Shown: positions 45,653 to 55,683, numbered from the stretch's first letter. The stretch is 64,000 nt of DNA from Synechocystis sp. LKSZ1 (GCF_040436315.1 NZ_AP031572.1:1860001-1924000), one strand, 5' to 3'. Program-made: numbers and translations. Notes: generated by a model not told the origin, from the letters alone.

Positions 45653-46015
45653 ATGAAAGAGTCACGCAAAATTGCTGTTCAGCGTCGCCACCGACGCATT
45701 CGCCGAATTATTACCGGCACCCCCGAGCGGCCACGGTTAGCGGTTTTTCGCTCAAATAATCATATCTATGCGCAGGTTATTGACGATGTTGCCCAACATA
45801 CCCTGGCTTCTGCATCGACCCTCGATCCCGACCTCAAAGCAGATGTAGAGACTACGGCGACCTGTGAGGCTTCAGCAGCCGTGGGTAAATTAGTTGCCCA
45901 GCGGGCCATTGCCCAGGGCATCGAAAAAGTCGTTTTTGACCGAGGTGGCAATCTCTATCATGGCCGTGTCAAAGCCTTGGCAGAGGCAGCCCGGGAAGCT
46001 GGCTTAAGTTTCTAG
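45653..46015 (+). CDS. rplR: 50S ribosomal protein L18
   Basis: A 120-residue L18, the 5S rRNA-binding protein. The [20 protein letters not shown] core and [20 protein letters not shown] end are diagnostic. It starts 3 bp after the rplF stop. Confidence 0.97.
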   Translation: MKESRKIAVQRRHRRIRRIITGTPERPRLAVFRSNNHIYAQVIDDVAQHTLASASTLDPDLKADVETTATCEASAAVGKLVAQRAIAQGIEKVVFDRGGNLYHGRVKALAEAAREAGLSF

Positions 46016-46043
46016 ATAACCTTAGATATTTTACGGAGAAATT

Positions 46044-46565
46044 ATGGCAAAGCGTCGTAAAACGAGCCGAACCAAAGCCAAAGAAACTAACTGGCAAGAG
46101 CGCGTTATTCAAATTCGTCGCGTCAGCAAGGTAGTCAAAGGAGGTAAAAAACTAAGCTTCCGGGCCATTGTTGTCGTAGGTAATGAAAATGGTCAAGTCG
46201 GCGTTGGTGTCGGCAAAGCCGGTGATGTAATCGGAGCCGTCAAGAAAGGGGTCGCCGATGGCAAAAAGCAACTGATCGATGTCCCCTTAACCAAGGCTAA
46301 TTCAATCACCCATTTGGCCAACGGTGCATCAGGGGGAGCGAAGGTAATTATTCGTCCCGCCGCCCCTGGGACGGGGGTAATTGCTGGGGGAGCCGTGAGA
46401 ACGGTGCTTGAATTGGCTGGGGTTAAAAATATTTTGGCCAAACAACTAGGTTCTAATAATCCCCTCAATAATGCCCGGGCCGCTGTCAATGCCCTAGAAA
46501 CGCTTCGTACCTTTGGTGAAGTTGCGGAAGAACGGGGTGTCAGCATCGAGCATTTGTACACTTAG
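46044..46565 (+). CDS. rpsE: 30S ribosomal protein S5
   Basis: A 173-residue S5, important for decoding fidelity and mRNA helicase activity. The double-stranded RNA-binding-like N-domain contains [28 protein letters not shown] provides the ribosome binding site. A 97-bp gap precedes rplO; rpmD (L30) is absent there, as is usual in cyanobacteria. Confidence 0.97.
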   Translation: MAKRRKTSRTKAKETNWQERVIQIRRVSKVVKGGKKLSFRAIVVVGNENGQVGVGVGKAGDVIGAVKKGVADGKKQLIDVPLTKANSITHLANGASGGAKVIIRPAAPGTGVIAGGAVRTVLELAGVKNILAKQLGSNNPLNNARAAVNALETLRTFGEVAEERGVSIEHLYT

Positions 46566-46662
46566 ACTGCATCGCCCTGGATGTTCTCCGGTGTGTGGGT
46601 CTTGGCCCTTGTGCTCTAGCCCGTCTCTTTAGATTAAACCTTTGCAATTGGTCATCAATACT

Positions 46663-47106
46663 ATGCAACTTAATGAATTAGCTCCAAAAGAGGGCGCGAA
46701 GAAACGCCGTCGTCGGGTCGGCCGAGGTATTTCAGCCGGCCAAGGCGCGAGCTGTGGCTTTGGTATGCGTGGTCAAAAATCCCGTTCTGGTACGGGAACC
46801 AAGGCTGGCTTTGAAGGAGGCCAAATGCCCCTGTATCGTCGCCTGCCAAAACTTAAACACTTTCCCCTCTACAATCCTAAACATTACACCGTGGTCAATG
46901 TGGGCAAACTCGCAACCCTAGCGCCCGAGACGGAAGTCACCCTAGAAACTTTAATGGAAGCCGGCATCGTCACCAGTAATGATGGCCCACTCAAAATCTT
47001 GGGTCACGGCGACCTTTCCGTCGCGCTCACGGTCAAGGCCCTCTGTAGCGCCGGTGCCAAAGCCAAAATTGAAGCCGCTGGCGGCACGGTTGTCAGCGAA
47101 GAATAG
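46663..47106 (+). CDS. rplO: 50S ribosomal protein L15
   Basis: A 147-residue L15, a late-assembly 50S protein. The glycine- and arginine-rich N-terminus runs from [20 protein letters not shown] to [14 protein letters not shown] chose the ATG at 46663, which gives the usual N-terminus; a TTG at 46642 would add seven residues. Confidence 0.95.
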   Translation: MQLNELAPKEGAKKRRRRVGRGISAGQGASCGFGMRGQKSRSGTGTKAGFEGGQMPLYRRLPKLKHFPLYNPKHYTVVNVGKLATLAPETEVTLETLMEAGIVTSNDGPLKILGHGDLSVALTVKALCSAGAKAKIEAAGGTVVSEE

Positions 47107-47198
47107 TTCCCCCGCCAGCCCGTCCCTGTGTCACCATGGGCAGTAGTAGGCGTCTTGCCTAGTGGACACTGATAACACAATCATGGATGTCAAGAACA

Positions 47199-48527
47199 AT
47201 GGTCGTTAGTCGCGATAAAACTCCAAGTGCGCAGGAAACCTTCTTGCAAATGGCCCAAGCTGCGGGTCTCCGCGGCCGGTTGTTGATCACAATTGGGCTA
47301 TTGATATTAGTGCGTCTGGGGATTTTTATTCCCCTACCGGATATCGACCGTCAAGCCTTTAGCCAAGCCATCAGCTCCAACGCGGTGTTAGGTTTCCTCG
47401 ATATCTTCACCGGGGGCGGGATTTCCACCATTGGTATTTTCGCGCTGGGGATTCTTCCCTACATCAACGCCTCCATCATTATGCAGTTGCTCACGGCGGC
47501 CGTACCGGCCCTGGAAGATCTGCAGAAAAATGAAGGAGAAGCGGGTCGTCGTAAGATTTCCCAGTACAGTCGCTACGTTGCCTTGGGCTGGGGCATTATC
47601 CAGAGTGTGGGATTAACCGTGGGTCTACTCCGTCCCTACGCCCTGAACTACGGGCCTTTATTTATTGTCCAGACGGTTTTGGCTCTGACCGCAGGATCCA
47701 TGTTTGTCATGTGGATTTCAGAACTATTGACGGAACGAGGGATTGGTAACGGGGCCTCTCTACTGATTTTTGTCAACATTGTAGCCACCCTGCCTCGCAC
47801 CCTAGGCAATACCATCGACTATGCTCAGACCGGAGGGCGTCAAGCGATTACCTCGGTGGTTTTGTTGTTTGCGGTCTTCTTAGTGATGATCATTGGGATT
47901 GTCTTTGTCCAGGAAGGAACGCGGCGAATTCCTATCATTTCGGCCCGTCGCCAGGTCGGCAAGCGCTTATACCGTGAGCGGACAAGCTATCTACCCCTCC
48001 GTCTAAACCAAGGTGGGGTTATGCCGATTATTTTTGCCTCGGCGGTGTTGATTTTACCCTCTTCTCTAGCCAGCTTTTTTAACAACAATCAAGATTTGAG
48101 TGCCATCAGCCAAGTGCTGATCCAAGTGAGCAATACCCTTCGTCCCGGTACCTGGGTTTACACCATTGTTTATTCCTTGATGATCTTTTTCTTCAGCTAT
48201 TTTTACGCCAGTTTAATTGTTAACCCCGAAGATGTTTCTAAAAACCTTAAGAAAATGGGGTCTAGTATTCCGGGGATTCGACCGGGCAAAAAAACCGAGG
48301 AATATTTAGAAGGGGTACTCAACCGCCTTACCTTTTTAGGGGCTATTTTTCTCAGTATTGTGGCAACAGTGCCGATCTTTGTTGAACGAGCCACTGGAGT
48401 AACGACTTTCCAGGGACTAGGAGCCACTTCTCTGCTGATTCTGGTCGGGGTGGCTATTGATACAGCCAAGCAAATTCAAACTTATGTCATCTCTCAGCGT
48501 TATGAGGGCATGATTAAGCAGGATTAA
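47199..48527 (+). CDS. secY: preprotein translocase subunit SecY
   Basis: A 442-residue channel subunit of the Sec translocon, with ten membrane segments, used at both the plasma and thylakoid membranes in cyanobacteria. FIPLPDIDR, GISTIGIFALGILPYINASI and MPIIFASA are diagnostic. I prefer the ATG at 47199 (MVVSRDKTPSAQETF); an ATG four codons upstream is possible. A strong terminator-like hairpin begins 10 nt after the stop codon. Confidence 0.95.
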   Translation: MVVSRDKTPSAQETFLQMAQAAGLRGRLLITIGLLILVRLGIFIPLPDIDRQAFSQAISSNAVLGFLDIFTGGGISTIGIFALGILPYINASIIMQLLTAAVPALEDLQKNEGEAGRRKISQYSRYVALGWGIIQSVGLTVGLLRPYALNYGPLFIVQTVLALTAGSMFVMWISELLTERGIGNGASLLIFVNIVATLPRTLGNTIDYAQTGGRQAITSVVLLFAVFLVMIIGIVFVQEGTRRIPIISARRQVGKRLYRERTSYLPLRLNQGGVMPIIFASAVLILPSSLASFFNNNQDLSAISQVLIQVSNTLRPGTWVYTIVYSLMIFFFSYFYASLIVNPEDVSKNLKKMGSSIPGIRPGKKTEEYLEGVLNRLTFLGAIFLSIVATVPIFVERATGVTTFQGLGATSLLILVGVAIDTAKQIQTYVISQRYEGMIKQD

Positions 48528-48537
48528 GACCATCGTT

Positions 48538-48572
48538 TCAGGCCGGGTTAAAATCCCTGCCTGATTTTTTTT
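48538..48572 (+). terminator. terminator or attenuator between secY and adk
   Basis: TCAGGC (48538-48543) pairs with GCCTGA (48559-48564), extended by GGG/CCC after one mismatch, with a 7-nt loop. Eight T residues follow (48565-48572), then another T-rich stretch. It lies inside the supercluster, so it probably works as a partial terminator, unless adk has its own promoter. Confidence 0.82.
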
Positions 48573-48609
48573 ACTTTTTTTAAATTCATTTTTACCACAG
48601 GTTATACAC

Positions 48610-49173
48610 ATGACAGCGGGACGGGGCTTAATTTTTTTAGGGGCACCAGGGTCGGGGAAAGGCACCCAGGCTCAAATTTTAGCGACAGACTTACAAATTC
48701 CCCACATTTCCACCGGAGATATGCTCCGTCAAGCCATTGCCGATGCCACCCCCCTAGGGCAACAGGCCAAAAGCTATATGGAGCAGGGTGAACTGGTGCC
48801 GGATGATTTAATCCTCGGCCTCATTCAAGAACGACTCGGTCAACCCGATGCCCAGAAGGGTTGGATTCTAGATGGTTTTCCCCGCAACCAGTCCCAGGCG
48901 GAATTTCTAGACAACCTCTTGACGCAAATCCACCACGAGGTGGGTTGGGTGATCAACCTCCACGTCAATGATGATGTGATTGTGCAACGGCTATTACAGC
49001 GCGGTCGAGCGGACGACCAGGAGGAGACTATTCGTCATCGCCTAGAAGTATATCGAGAAAAAACTGCTCCGTTGCTGGCTTTTTATCAAGCAGCCCAAAA
49101 ACTTCACACCGTTAATGGCGATCGATCCATGGAGGCCATCTCCGACTCTCTACGAATGCTGCTGACGACTTAA
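48610..49173 (+). CDS. adk: adenylate kinase
   Basis: A 187-residue adenylate kinase interconverting ATP + AMP and 2 ADP. The P-loop is [10 protein letters not shown] (near residues 11-20), the AMP-binding region is [11 protein letters not shown], and [13 protein letters not shown] is conserved. The short LID makes it the short, zinc-free type. It follows the hairpin after secY, so its expression level may be set separately from secY. Confidence 0.96.
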   Translation: MTAGRGLIFLGAPGSGKGTQAQILATDLQIPHISTGDMLRQAIADATPLGQQAKSYMEQGELVPDDLILGLIQERLGQPDAQKGWILDGFPRNQSQAEFLDNLLTQIHHEVGWVINLHVNDDVIVQRLLQRGRADDQEETIRHRLEVYREKTAPLLAFYQAAQKLHTVNGDRSMEAISDSLRMLLTT

Positions 49174-49279
49174 AACGTTACCAAAATTTGTTAAGCTATT
49201 ACAGGTGGGTCTTGATACCGCCTGGTTTTGTCTCGACTATATACCTTTCCCAAAAAAACAACAGGAGGTCAGCAAAGGA

Positions 49280-49507
49280 TTGTCTAAGCAAGATTTAATT
49301 GAGATGGAAGGAACCGTAACAGAGTCGTTACCCAATGCTATGTTCCGCGTCGATCTAGATAACGGCTTCAATGTTTTGGCTCACATTTCCGGCAAAATTC
49401 GCCGTAACTATATCAAAATTTTACCGGGCGACCGCGTCAAGGTTGAGCTGACTCCCTACGATCTAACCAAGGGGCGAATCACCTACCGTCTTAAAAATAA
49501 AAAATAA
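49280..49507 (+). CDS. infA: translation initiation factor IF-1
   Basis: A 75-residue OB-fold factor that blocks the A site during initiation. I set the start at TTG 49280, because the product then reads [20 protein letters not shown] from residue 2, as in cyanobacterial IF-1, with ACAGGAGG about 11 nt upstream. A longer frame from 49205 has no family support. Confidence 0.93.
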   Translation: MSKQDLIEMEGTVTESLPNAMFRVDLDNGFNVLAHISGKIRRNYIKILPGDRVKVELTPYDLTKGRITYRLKNKK

Positions 49508-49573
49508 ATCCACTTCTAGGGCCTTGCAACCGCCGGGGCTTTCCTGTTTTTCCAATAAAAGCCCTCTAAGAAG

Positions 49574-49602
49574 CTGACAAGAGTCCCACTTATTGCTATA
49601 AT
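49574..49602 (+). promoter_or_regulatory. internal promoter before rpmJ
   Basis: CTGACA (49574-49579), 17 bp, then TATAAT (49597-49602), with an extended -10 TG at 49594-49595. Transcription would start near 49609, 25 nt before rpmJ. It would drive rpmJ-rpsM-rpsK-rpoA-rplQ and the following genes independently of the main promoter. Confidence 0.78.
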
Positions 49603-49633
49603 AAAAAGCTTGCAGTGTTGCCAAAGAATAGGC

Positions 49634-49747
49634 ATGAAAGTTAGAGCGTCTGTCAAAAAAATGTGTGATAAGTGCCGCGTCATCCGACGACGAGGCCGTG
49701 TGATGGTGATTTGTTCTAACCCGAAACATAAACAACGTCAGGGCTAG
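49634..49747 (+). CDS. rpmJ: 50S ribosomal protein L36
   Basis: A 37-residue L36, too short for many gene finders. It starts [20 protein letters not shown] and ends at a TAG after KQRQG. C11, C14, C27 and H32 form the zinc-binding form of the protein. It lies 25 nt downstream of the predicted internal start site. Confidence 0.96.
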   Translation: MKVRASVKKMCDKCRVIRRRGRVMVICSNPKHKQRQG

Positions 49748-49820
49748 GACTTTCTTTAAGTCTTCATCAATCCAGTCTAATCAACAAGTACCAAATCCAA
49801 CTGATAGAGGGAGAAACAAC

Positions 49821-50204
49821 GTGGCGAGGATAGCTGGTGTTGACCTGCCCCGAGATAAACGTGTCGAAATCGCGCTGACTTATCTCTACGGCATCGGTCT
49901 ATCACGATCTCAAAAAATCTTAGCAGAAACCGGGGTAAACCCCGATACGCGGGTGAAGGATCTCAGCGATGAGGATGCCTTGGCCCTGCGGACGTATATA
50001 GAGGCCAATTACGAAATTGAAGGGGATTTGCGCCGCTGGGAGGCAATGAACATCAAGCGTTTGGCCGACATTGGTACCTACCGAGGACGTCGTCATCGTC
50101 AAGGATTGCCAGTGCGAGGTCAGCGGACTCGAACCAATGCCCGCACCCGCCGAGGGCGTCGTGTTACTGTTGCCGGCAAGAAAAAAGCTCCGGCCAAGAA
50201 ATAA
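49821..50204 (+). CDS. rpsM: 30S ribosomal protein S13
   Basis: A 127-residue S13 in the head of the 30S subunit, contacting P-site tRNA and the 50S subunit. It starts at GTG (49821) behind AGAGGGAGA and begins [15 protein letters not shown]; the basic tail [17 protein letters not shown] is diagnostic. Confidence 0.97.
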   Translation: MARIAGVDLPRDKRVEIALTYLYGIGLSRSQKILAETGVNPDTRVKDLSDEDALALRTYIEANYEIEGDLRRWEAMNIKRLADIGTYRGRRHRQGLPVRGQRTRTNARTRRGRRVTVAGKKKAPAKK

Positions 50205-50252
50205 TTTTTCGACTATTGCAATTCTATTCAGCAGAAAACTTAGGCTACAACT

Positions 50253-50645
50253 ATGGCGCGTCCAACCAAGAAAAGCGGCCCCAAAAAACAGAAAAAAAAT
50301 GTTCCCAGTGGTGTCGCCCATATTCAATCCACCTTTAACAACACCATTGTTACCATTGCTGATACTCGGGGAGATGTGATCTCCTGGGCCTCCGCTGGCT
50401 CTAGTGGCTTCAAGGGGGCCAAAAAGGGAACCCCGTTTGCAGCCCAAACGGCGGCGGATAATGCCGCGCGGCGCGCCATGGAGCAAGGAATGAGACAATT
50501 GGAGGTTATGGTGAGTGGGCCAGGGGCCGGTCGAGAAACAGCGATTCGGGCCTTACAGGGGGCTGGTCTGGAGATCACCCTCATCCGTGATGTTACCCCC
50601 ATCCCCCACAACGGTTGTCGTCCCCCTAAACGTCGGCGGGTGTAA
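50253..50645 (+). CDS. rpsK: 30S ribosomal protein S11
   Basis: A 130-residue S11 of the 30S platform. [19 protein letters not shown] and the C-terminal [19 protein letters not shown] are diagnostic. It is followed by a 104-bp gap before rpoA. Confidence 0.97.
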   Translation: MARPTKKSGPKKQKKNVPSGVAHIQSTFNNTIVTIADTRGDVISWASAGSSGFKGAKKGTPFAAQTAADNAARRAMEQGMRQLEVMVSGPGAGRETAIRALQGAGLEITLIRDVTPIPHNGCRPPKRRRV

Positions 50646-50749
50646 TCCTTGCGCCTAGGGACTCTAACGGACAAAGTTGGGATGTTAGAAAACCGCACGA
50701 CATAAGCAAGCAAAGGGCTAACGAATGATAGACAAGGGAGATCACGGCT

Positions 50750-51694
50750 GTGGCGCAGTTTCAGATTGAGTGTGTGGAATCCACCACCAGAAAAAATCAG
50801 GGTCAGTATAGTAGATTCGTGTTAGAACCCCTAGACCGGGGTCAGGGAATTACGGTGGGGAATGCCCTCCGGCGGGTTCTTTTATCTAATTTGCCTGGGG
50901 CGGCCGTCACGGCAATCCGGATTGCTGGCGTTAACCACGAGTTTGCCACTATCCCGGGGGTGCGAGAAGACGTCCTAGAAATCATGCTCAACATGAAGGA
51001 AGTTATCCTCAAAAGCTACAGCGACCAACCTCAAATTGGTCGTTTAGTGGCGACGGGCCCCGTTACGGTCACGGCGGGACATTTTGATGTGCCTTCGGAA
51101 TTAGAGGTGATTGACCCCAATCAGTACGTGGCAACCTTAGTGGAAGGGGCCAAGCTGGAGATGGAGTTTCGGGTTGAGCGGGGCACCGGCTACCGAGCCA
51201 TTGAACGAGGCAAGGATGACTCCTCTTCCCTGGATTTCCTGCAAATTGACTCGGTTTTTATGCCGGTTACGAAGGTTAATTACAGTATCGAAGAAGTCCG
51301 GATTGATGGTCTGGGGATTAAAGACCGTCTGACGTTGGAAATCTGGACCAATGGCAGTGTCCATCCCCGAGAGGCCTTGTCGGAAGCAGCCCAGATTATT
51401 GCTGGCCTATTTGCTCCCCTGAAGGACCTCAACGAACTGGAGACGACCCAAAGTGATTACCAAGATGAGGTCAATCCCGAAAGCCAAATTCCCATTGAGG
51501 AACTCCAACTTTCCGTTCGTGCCTACAACTGTCTCAAGCGGGCTCAGATTAATACCGTAGCCGATCTCCTGGACTACAGCCAGGAAGACCTACTGGAAAT
51601 CAAAAACTTTGGCCAAAAATCGGCGGAGGAAGTGATCGAAGCCTTACAAAAACGCTTGGGAATCACTCTACCGCTGGAAAAAGCCAAGGTCTAA
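50750..51694 (+). CDS. rpoA: RNA polymerase alpha subunit
   Basis: A 314-residue alpha subunit. The N-terminal domain (to about 230) contains GNALRRVLLSNLPGAAVT for dimerisation and beta/beta' assembly. The C-terminal domain (about 245-310, LSVRAYNCLKRAQINTVADL and KNFGQKSAEEV) binds UP elements and activators such as NtcA. It starts at GTG 50750 behind GGGAGA. Confidence 0.97.
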   Translation: MAQFQIECVESTTRKNQGQYSRFVLEPLDRGQGITVGNALRRVLLSNLPGAAVTAIRIAGVNHEFATIPGVREDVLEIMLNMKEVILKSYSDQPQIGRLVATGPVTVTAGHFDVPSELEVIDPNQYVATLVEGAKLEMEFRVERGTGYRAIERGKDDSSSLDFLQIDSVFMPVTKVNYSIEEVRIDGLGIKDRLTLEIWTNGSVHPREALSEAAQIIAGLFAPLKDLNELETTQSDYQDEVNPESQIPIEELQLSVRAYNCLKRAQINTVADLLDYSQEDLLEIKNFGQKSAEEVIEALQKRLGITLPLEKAKV

Positions 51695-51751
51695 ATGGAT
51701 AAATCAGACTAAATTTTTAACGTCTTCAGTTTAACTTTTAGGAGAAAACCA

Positions 51752-52102
51752 ATGCGACACGGATGTCGAGTTCCCCAGCTGGGTAAACCAGCCGATCAAC
51801 GAAAGGCCCTCCTGCGGGCCCTGGCCACGGAATTGCTCCGCCATGGCCAAATTACCACTACCAAGGCTAGGGCCAAAGCAGTTCGTGCCGAGGTGGATCG
51901 CATGATCACCTTAGCCAAGGATGGCTCCCTCGCGGCTCGACGACGGGCTTTGGGTTACATCTACGATAAGGGCCTGGTTCATGCCCTCTTTGCTGAGGCC
52001 CAGGAGCGCTACAAAAACCGGAATGGAGGCTACACTCGCGTGGTACGAACCCTTTCCCGTCGCGGCGACAATGCCGAAATGGCCATTATTGAGCTAGTTT
52101 AG
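51752..52102 (+). CDS. rplQ: 50S ribosomal protein L17
   Basis: A 116-residue L17, starting [20 protein letters not shown] behind TAGGAGAA. It lies near the tunnel exit. truA begins 8 bp downstream. Confidence 0.97.
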   Translation: MRHGCRVPQLGKPADQRKALLRALATELLRHGQITTTKARAKAVRAEVDRMITLAKDGSLAARRRALGYIYDKGLVHALFAEAQERYKNRNGGYTRVVRTLSRRGDNAEMAIIELV

Positions 52103-52110
52103 AGCGCTAA

Positions 52111-52947
52111 TTGTCTGTCGTGGAACATTCTTCCCCTTCTTCCCAGCGTGTTGCCCTGTTACTCCAGTATTTGGGCACCCATTTTCATGGCTGGCAACGA
52201 CAACCCCAGCATCGCTCGGTACAAGGAGAACTCGAAGCGGCCCTGACGTCCGTAGTGGGTGAGGCCATTACCGTCCATGGTGCGGGTCGTACCGATAGTG
52301 GCGTACATGCAGCTGCCCAGGTAGCCCACTTTGATGTGACAGGAACAGGAATCGCCCCGGAACGCTGGGCCCAGGTGTTAAACGCCCGATTACCCAAGGA
52401 TCTTTTAATCCGTGCTTCCACTGCTGTTCCGGTCGGCTGGCATGCTCGTTTTTCGGCCCTGTGGCGGCGTTATCGTTACACGATTTATACCGACCAATGG
52501 CCAAATCTCTTTGTCCGTCAATTTAGTTGGCACTACTATCGAGCGCCGCTAGAGGAAAACCTCATCCAAAGGGCCTTAACCCCCTTATTAGGCCGGCATC
52601 ACTTGGCGGCTTTTCACCGAGCGGGGTCTAGTCGTCCCCATTCCTGGGTAGAGGTGCAGGGGGTCGAGTGTTATCGACGAGGGCCAATTTTAACCCTGGA
52701 AATTCAGGCCAGTGGCTTTTTGTACGGGATGGTTCGCCTCTTGGTGGGCCTACTGGTGGAAGTGGGGAGCCGTCAGCGTTCTTTAGAGCAATTCCAAGAG
52801 ATTTGGATGCAGCAACGGCGCGAATTGGTTAAGTATGCGGCACCGCCCCAGGGCCTCTGTTTACTGCGGGTGGGCTATCCAGACCCACTTTTTCCGCCCA
52901 ACCTTTGGTTTGATAGCCAGCCGCTCCTGAGCTTTTCCTCCCCTTGA
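52111..52947 (+). CDS. truA: tRNA pseudouridine synthase A
   Basis: A 278-residue enzyme that makes pseudouridine at positions 38-40 of the tRNA anticodon arm. The catalytic aspartate is D62 in HGAGRTDSGVHA; YLGTHFHGWQRQP and ASGFLYGMVRLLVG are conserved. The start is TTG 52111, with GTG 52120 as alternative. Its position between rplQ and rplM is common in cyanobacteria. Confidence 0.93.
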   Translation: MSVVEHSSPSSQRVALLLQYLGTHFHGWQRQPQHRSVQGELEAALTSVVGEAITVHGAGRTDSGVHAAAQVAHFDVTGTGIAPERWAQVLNARLPKDLLIRASTAVPVGWHARFSALWRRYRYTIYTDQWPNLFVRQFSWHYYRAPLEENLIQRALTPLLGRHHLAAFHRAGSSRPHSWVEVQGVECYRRGPILTLEIQASGFLYGMVRLLVGLLVEVGSRQRSLEQFQEIWMQQRRELVKYAAPPQGLCLLRVGYPDPLFPPNLWFDSQPLLSFSSP

Positions 52948-52996
52948 CGGGCCGCTATTGCCCAATGGTTTAACCTTTTATTGATAGCTAAAATCC

Positions 52997-53452
52997 ATGA
53001 ACAAAACCCTACTCCCCAATCCAGAAACCCTAGAACAAAAGTGGTATATCATTGATGCCGCCGATCAACGCCTTGGTCGTCTGGCCACGGAAGTTGCCAT
53101 GATTCTCCGGGGAAAAAATAAACCCACCTTTACTCCCCACTTGGATACCGGCGATTTCGTGATTATTGTTAATGCGGAAAAAGTCGATGTCACTGGCAGA
53201 AAGAGAGAGCAAAAACTCTATCGTCGCCATTCTGGTCGTCCAGGCGGAATGAAAATTGAAACCTTTGATAAGCTCCAGGCCCGTATCCCTGAGCGCATTA
53301 TTGAGCACGCCGTAAAAGGGATGTTGCCCAAAAATTCTCTGGGCCGCAAGCTCTTTACCAAGCTGAAAGTCTATGCAGGCCCTGGCCATCCCCACCAAGC
53401 TCAACAACCTGAAACCCTTGTCATCAATACCATTCCCGCTGGAGATAACTAA
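52997..53452 (+). CDS. rplM: 50S ribosomal protein L13
   Basis: A 151-residue L13, one of the early-assembly 50S proteins. It starts [20 protein letters not shown] and includes [19 protein letters not shown]. Its stop codon overlaps the rpsI ATG by one base (TAATG), so translation is probably coupled. Confidence 0.97.
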   Translation: MNKTLLPNPETLEQKWYIIDAADQRLGRLATEVAMILRGKNKPTFTPHLDTGDFVIIVNAEKVDVTGRKREQKLYRRHSGRPGGMKIETFDKLQARIPERIIEHAVKGMLPKNSLGRKLFTKLKVYAGPGHPHQAQQPETLVINTIPAGDN

Positions 53453-53865
53453 TGCAAGTCACCGATTCTAAAAACAAAGTCGTTTACTGGGGGACGGGCC
53501 GCCGTAAGCAAGCCGTGGCTCGTGTCCGCCTGGTTCCTGGCACGGGCGAAATCATTGTCAACGGCAAAGCCGGGGAAATCTACTTTAACCGTATTGCTAA
53601 CTACCTCCAGAGCATCAAGGCTCCCCTAGAAACTCTGGGCCTTGAGAACGAATACAATATTTTAGTTAATGCTTCCGGTGGGGGCCTGACGGGCCAAGCC
53701 GACGCGGTTAAATTGGGCGTAGCTCGGGCCCTCTGTCAGTTAGCCCCGGAAAATCGTCAACCCCTGAAGGTGGAAGGCTACCTCACCCGTGACCCCCGCG
53801 CCAAGGAACGGAAGAAATACGGTTTACACAAAGCCCGTAAGGCCCCCCAATACTCCAAACGTTAG
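53452..53865 (+). CDS. rpsI: 30S ribosomal protein S9
   Basis: A 137-residue S9 whose C-terminal tail ([17 protein letters not shown] with its preceding KERK) reaches the P-site t[22 protein letters not shown] near the N-terminus is diagnostic. It overlaps rplM by one base. Confidence 0.97.
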   Translation: MQVTDSKNKVVYWGTGRRKQAVARVRLVPGTGEIIVNGKAGEIYFNRIANYLQSIKAPLETLGLENEYNILVNASGGGLTGQADAVKLGVARALCQLAPENRQPLKVEGYLTRDPRAKERKKYGLHKARKAPQYSKR

Positions 53866-53881
53866 ACAGAGGAATTTGATT

Positions 53882-54124
53882 ATGCCCAAAGCTGGTATTC
53901 ATCCCACCTGGTACCCTGAAGCTAAAGTGATTTGCAATGGTGAGGTCGTTATGACCGTGGGGTCCACCCAACCGGAAATCAATGTGGAAGTTTGGTCTGG
54001 CAACCATCCCTTCTACACCGGTACTCAGAAAATTATTGATACAGAAGGCCGGGTTGACCGCTTCATGCGCAAGTACGGTATGCGAGACAAAGGCAAAAAA
54101 GCCGACGACAAATCGCAACAATAA
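53882..54124 (+). CDS. rpmE: 50S ribosomal protein L31, zinc-free type
   Basis: An 80-residue L31 starting [20 protein letters not shown]. Only C18 of the four zinc-binding cysteines is present, so this is the zinc-independent form. The ATG at 53882 follows GAGGAATTTG; an upstream frame from 53789 is read from inside rpsI. It is the last gene before the operon terminator. Confidence 0.94.
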   Translation: MPKAGIHPTWYPEAKVICNGEVVMTVGSTQPEINVEVWSGNHPFYTGTQKIIDTEGRVDRFMRKYGMRDKGKKADDKSQQ

Positions 54125-54140
54125 TGCTCTTATGACTCTT

Positions 54141-54163
54141 CCCCCTGCTTGGGGGTTTTTTTT
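54141..54163 (+). terminator. Rho-independent terminator of the ribosomal supercluster
   Basis: CCCCC (54141-54145), a 5-nt loop, GGGGG (54151-54155) and eight T residues (54156-54163). It lies 17 nt after the rpmE stop and only about 10 nt before the start of the ankyrin gene. Confidence 0.88.
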
Positions 54164-54175
54164 CAAGTATTGACT

Positions 54176-54544
54176 GTGGCTCAGCAACCCGATTGGATTA
54201 CACTCTACGAACGCTTAGCCCAGGGCCAGTCTCCCGATGACGCCTTAGTCCAGGCATGTTTGAACTCGCGCAATGGTCTGGGGGAAACCATGCTCCATTG
54301 GTACGCCATTGAAGGGGAATCTTTTGTGCTAGAGCGTATTGTGAGCCTGGGTTTTGACGTCAATACTCAAAATATTTTTGGGAATACACCAATAATGGAA
54401 GCCGCTTTGATTGGCCGCTGGGACAATGTTAAGGTTTTACAGAATCATGGTGCCCGTTTAGATATTTGTAATCAGGAGGGCCAAGACTACTGGGCTTATC
54501 TAGAGGAATTTGGCATTGTTGTACCCGAAGGGATTTTTTCATGA
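54176..54544 (+). CDS. small ankyrin-repeat protein
   Basis: A 122-residue protein with about two to three ankyrin repeats: GETMLHWYAIEGESFVLERI, then FDVNTQNIFGNTPIMEAALI and ARLDICNQEGQDYW. Ankyrin repeats mediate protein binding; the partner is unknown. The frame is open from 54149, but that part lies in the terminator, so I chose GTG 54176 (TTG 54170 is also possible). The last bases overlap the mltA ATG (ATGA), indicating co-translation with mltA. Confidence 0.75.
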   Translation: MAQQPDWITLYERLAQGQSPDDALVQACLNSRNGLGETMLHWYAIEGESFVLERIVSLGFDVNTQNIFGNTPIMEAALIGRWDNVKVLQNHGARLDICNQEGQDYWAYLEEFGIVVPEGIFS

Positions 54545-55683
54545 AACTCTTGTTGACGCTTCCGGCCCTGGCCCTGGGCCTTAGTCTTGCCCTGCCGCTG
54601 GCCCTTGTCGCCCAAAACCGGGTGGCGGTGCTAGTGCCCCTGCCCCCAGCCTCAATCCCAGAAGGACTCGGCCGGGATGAACAACTCTTTGCCCAAGACC
54701 GTCAGGCCCTGCTTCAGGCGATTAACCATAGCTTGACCTATCTCAATTCCCCGAAAGCGGCCCGCGATTACCACAACTACCCCATTGCCAGCGTCACCCA
54801 GGCCCGGGTGAAGCGCTCACTCCTCCGTTTCCAAACCCTGGTGAAACAGGCTCGCTCGGCCCAGTCCCTGCAGTCGGCAGTCCAGCGGGAATTTGTTTTT
54901 TACCAGGCCAGTGGCCACGATCAACAAGGAACAGTACACTTTACCGGCTATTTTGAGCCGATTTACACTGCCAGTCGCCGTCGCACCGAGCAATACCGTT
55001 ATCCGATTTATCGTCGGCCCCCGGATCTGGCTCAATGGCCCAAGCCCCATCCCCCCCGCAGTGTTCTGGAAGGCGCAGATGGCCGAGGTCGTCAAAGTCC
55101 CCTCAAGGGCCAAGAATTATTATGGTTCCGAGACCGTCTAGAGGCCTTTTTAGTCCAAATTCAAGGTTCGGCTAAAATTAATCTCCCCGATGGTCGGCAC
55201 ATTTCCTTGGCCTTTGATGGGGCCACGGATTATCCCTACACCAGCATTGGCAAGGAAATGGTCAAGGATGGTATTTTTCAACCGGGAGAAATCACCCTGC
55301 CTAAGCTGATCGATTACCTTAAGGCCAATCCGGCCCAGTTGGATCGTTACCTGCCCCGCAATCAACGCTTGATTTTTTTCCGAGAGACTGCCGCTACCGT
55401 GCCAGCAAAGGGTAGCTTGGGTGTGCCGGTCACCGCTGAACGCTCCATTGCTACAGATAAAACCTTAATGCCGCCGGGAGCCCTGGCGCTACTCCAGGCC
55501 CCAATCCCCAACCGTCAACTCCAAAAAACCTCGGTCAGTCGCTACGTCCTCGACCAAGATACGGGTAGTGCCATCCAAGGGCCAGGCCGGGTGGATATTT
55601 TTATGGGAACCGGCACTCTGGCTGGAGACCGGGCGGGCCTGATGAGTGACGATGGAAAATTATATTATCTTCTTCTGCGTTGA
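54541..55683 (+). CDS. mltA: membrane-bound lytic murein transglycosylase A
   Basis: A 380-residue MltA-type lytic transglycosylase, cutting peptidoglycan glycan strands with formation of anhydro-muramyl ends. A Sec signal peptide covers residues 1-24 (ending ALVAQ). MltA domain motifs follow (GYFEPIYTASR, GSAKINLPDG, SIGKEMVKDG) and the C-terminal 3D domain has RVDIFMGTGTLAGDRAG. No lipobox cysteine is seen. It overlaps the ankyrin gene by 4 bp. Confidence 0.88.
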   Translation: MKLLLTLPALALGLSLALPLALVAQNRVAVLVPLPPASIPEGLGRDEQLFAQDRQALLQAINHSLTYLNSPKAARDYHNYPIASVTQARVKRSLLRFQTLVKQARSAQSLQSAVQREFVFYQASGHDQQGTVHFTGYFEPIYTASRRRTEQYRYPIYRRPPDLAQWPKPHPPRSVLEGADGRGRQSPLKGQELLWFRDRLEAFLVQIQGSAKINLPDGRHISLAFDGATDYPYTSIGKEMVKDGIFQPGEITLPKLIDYLKANPAQLDRYLPRNQRLIFFRETAATVPAKGSLGVPVTAERSIATDKTLMPPGALALLQAPIPNRQLQKTSVSRYVLDQDTGSAIQGPGRVDIFMGTGTLAGDRAGLMSDDGKLYYLLLR

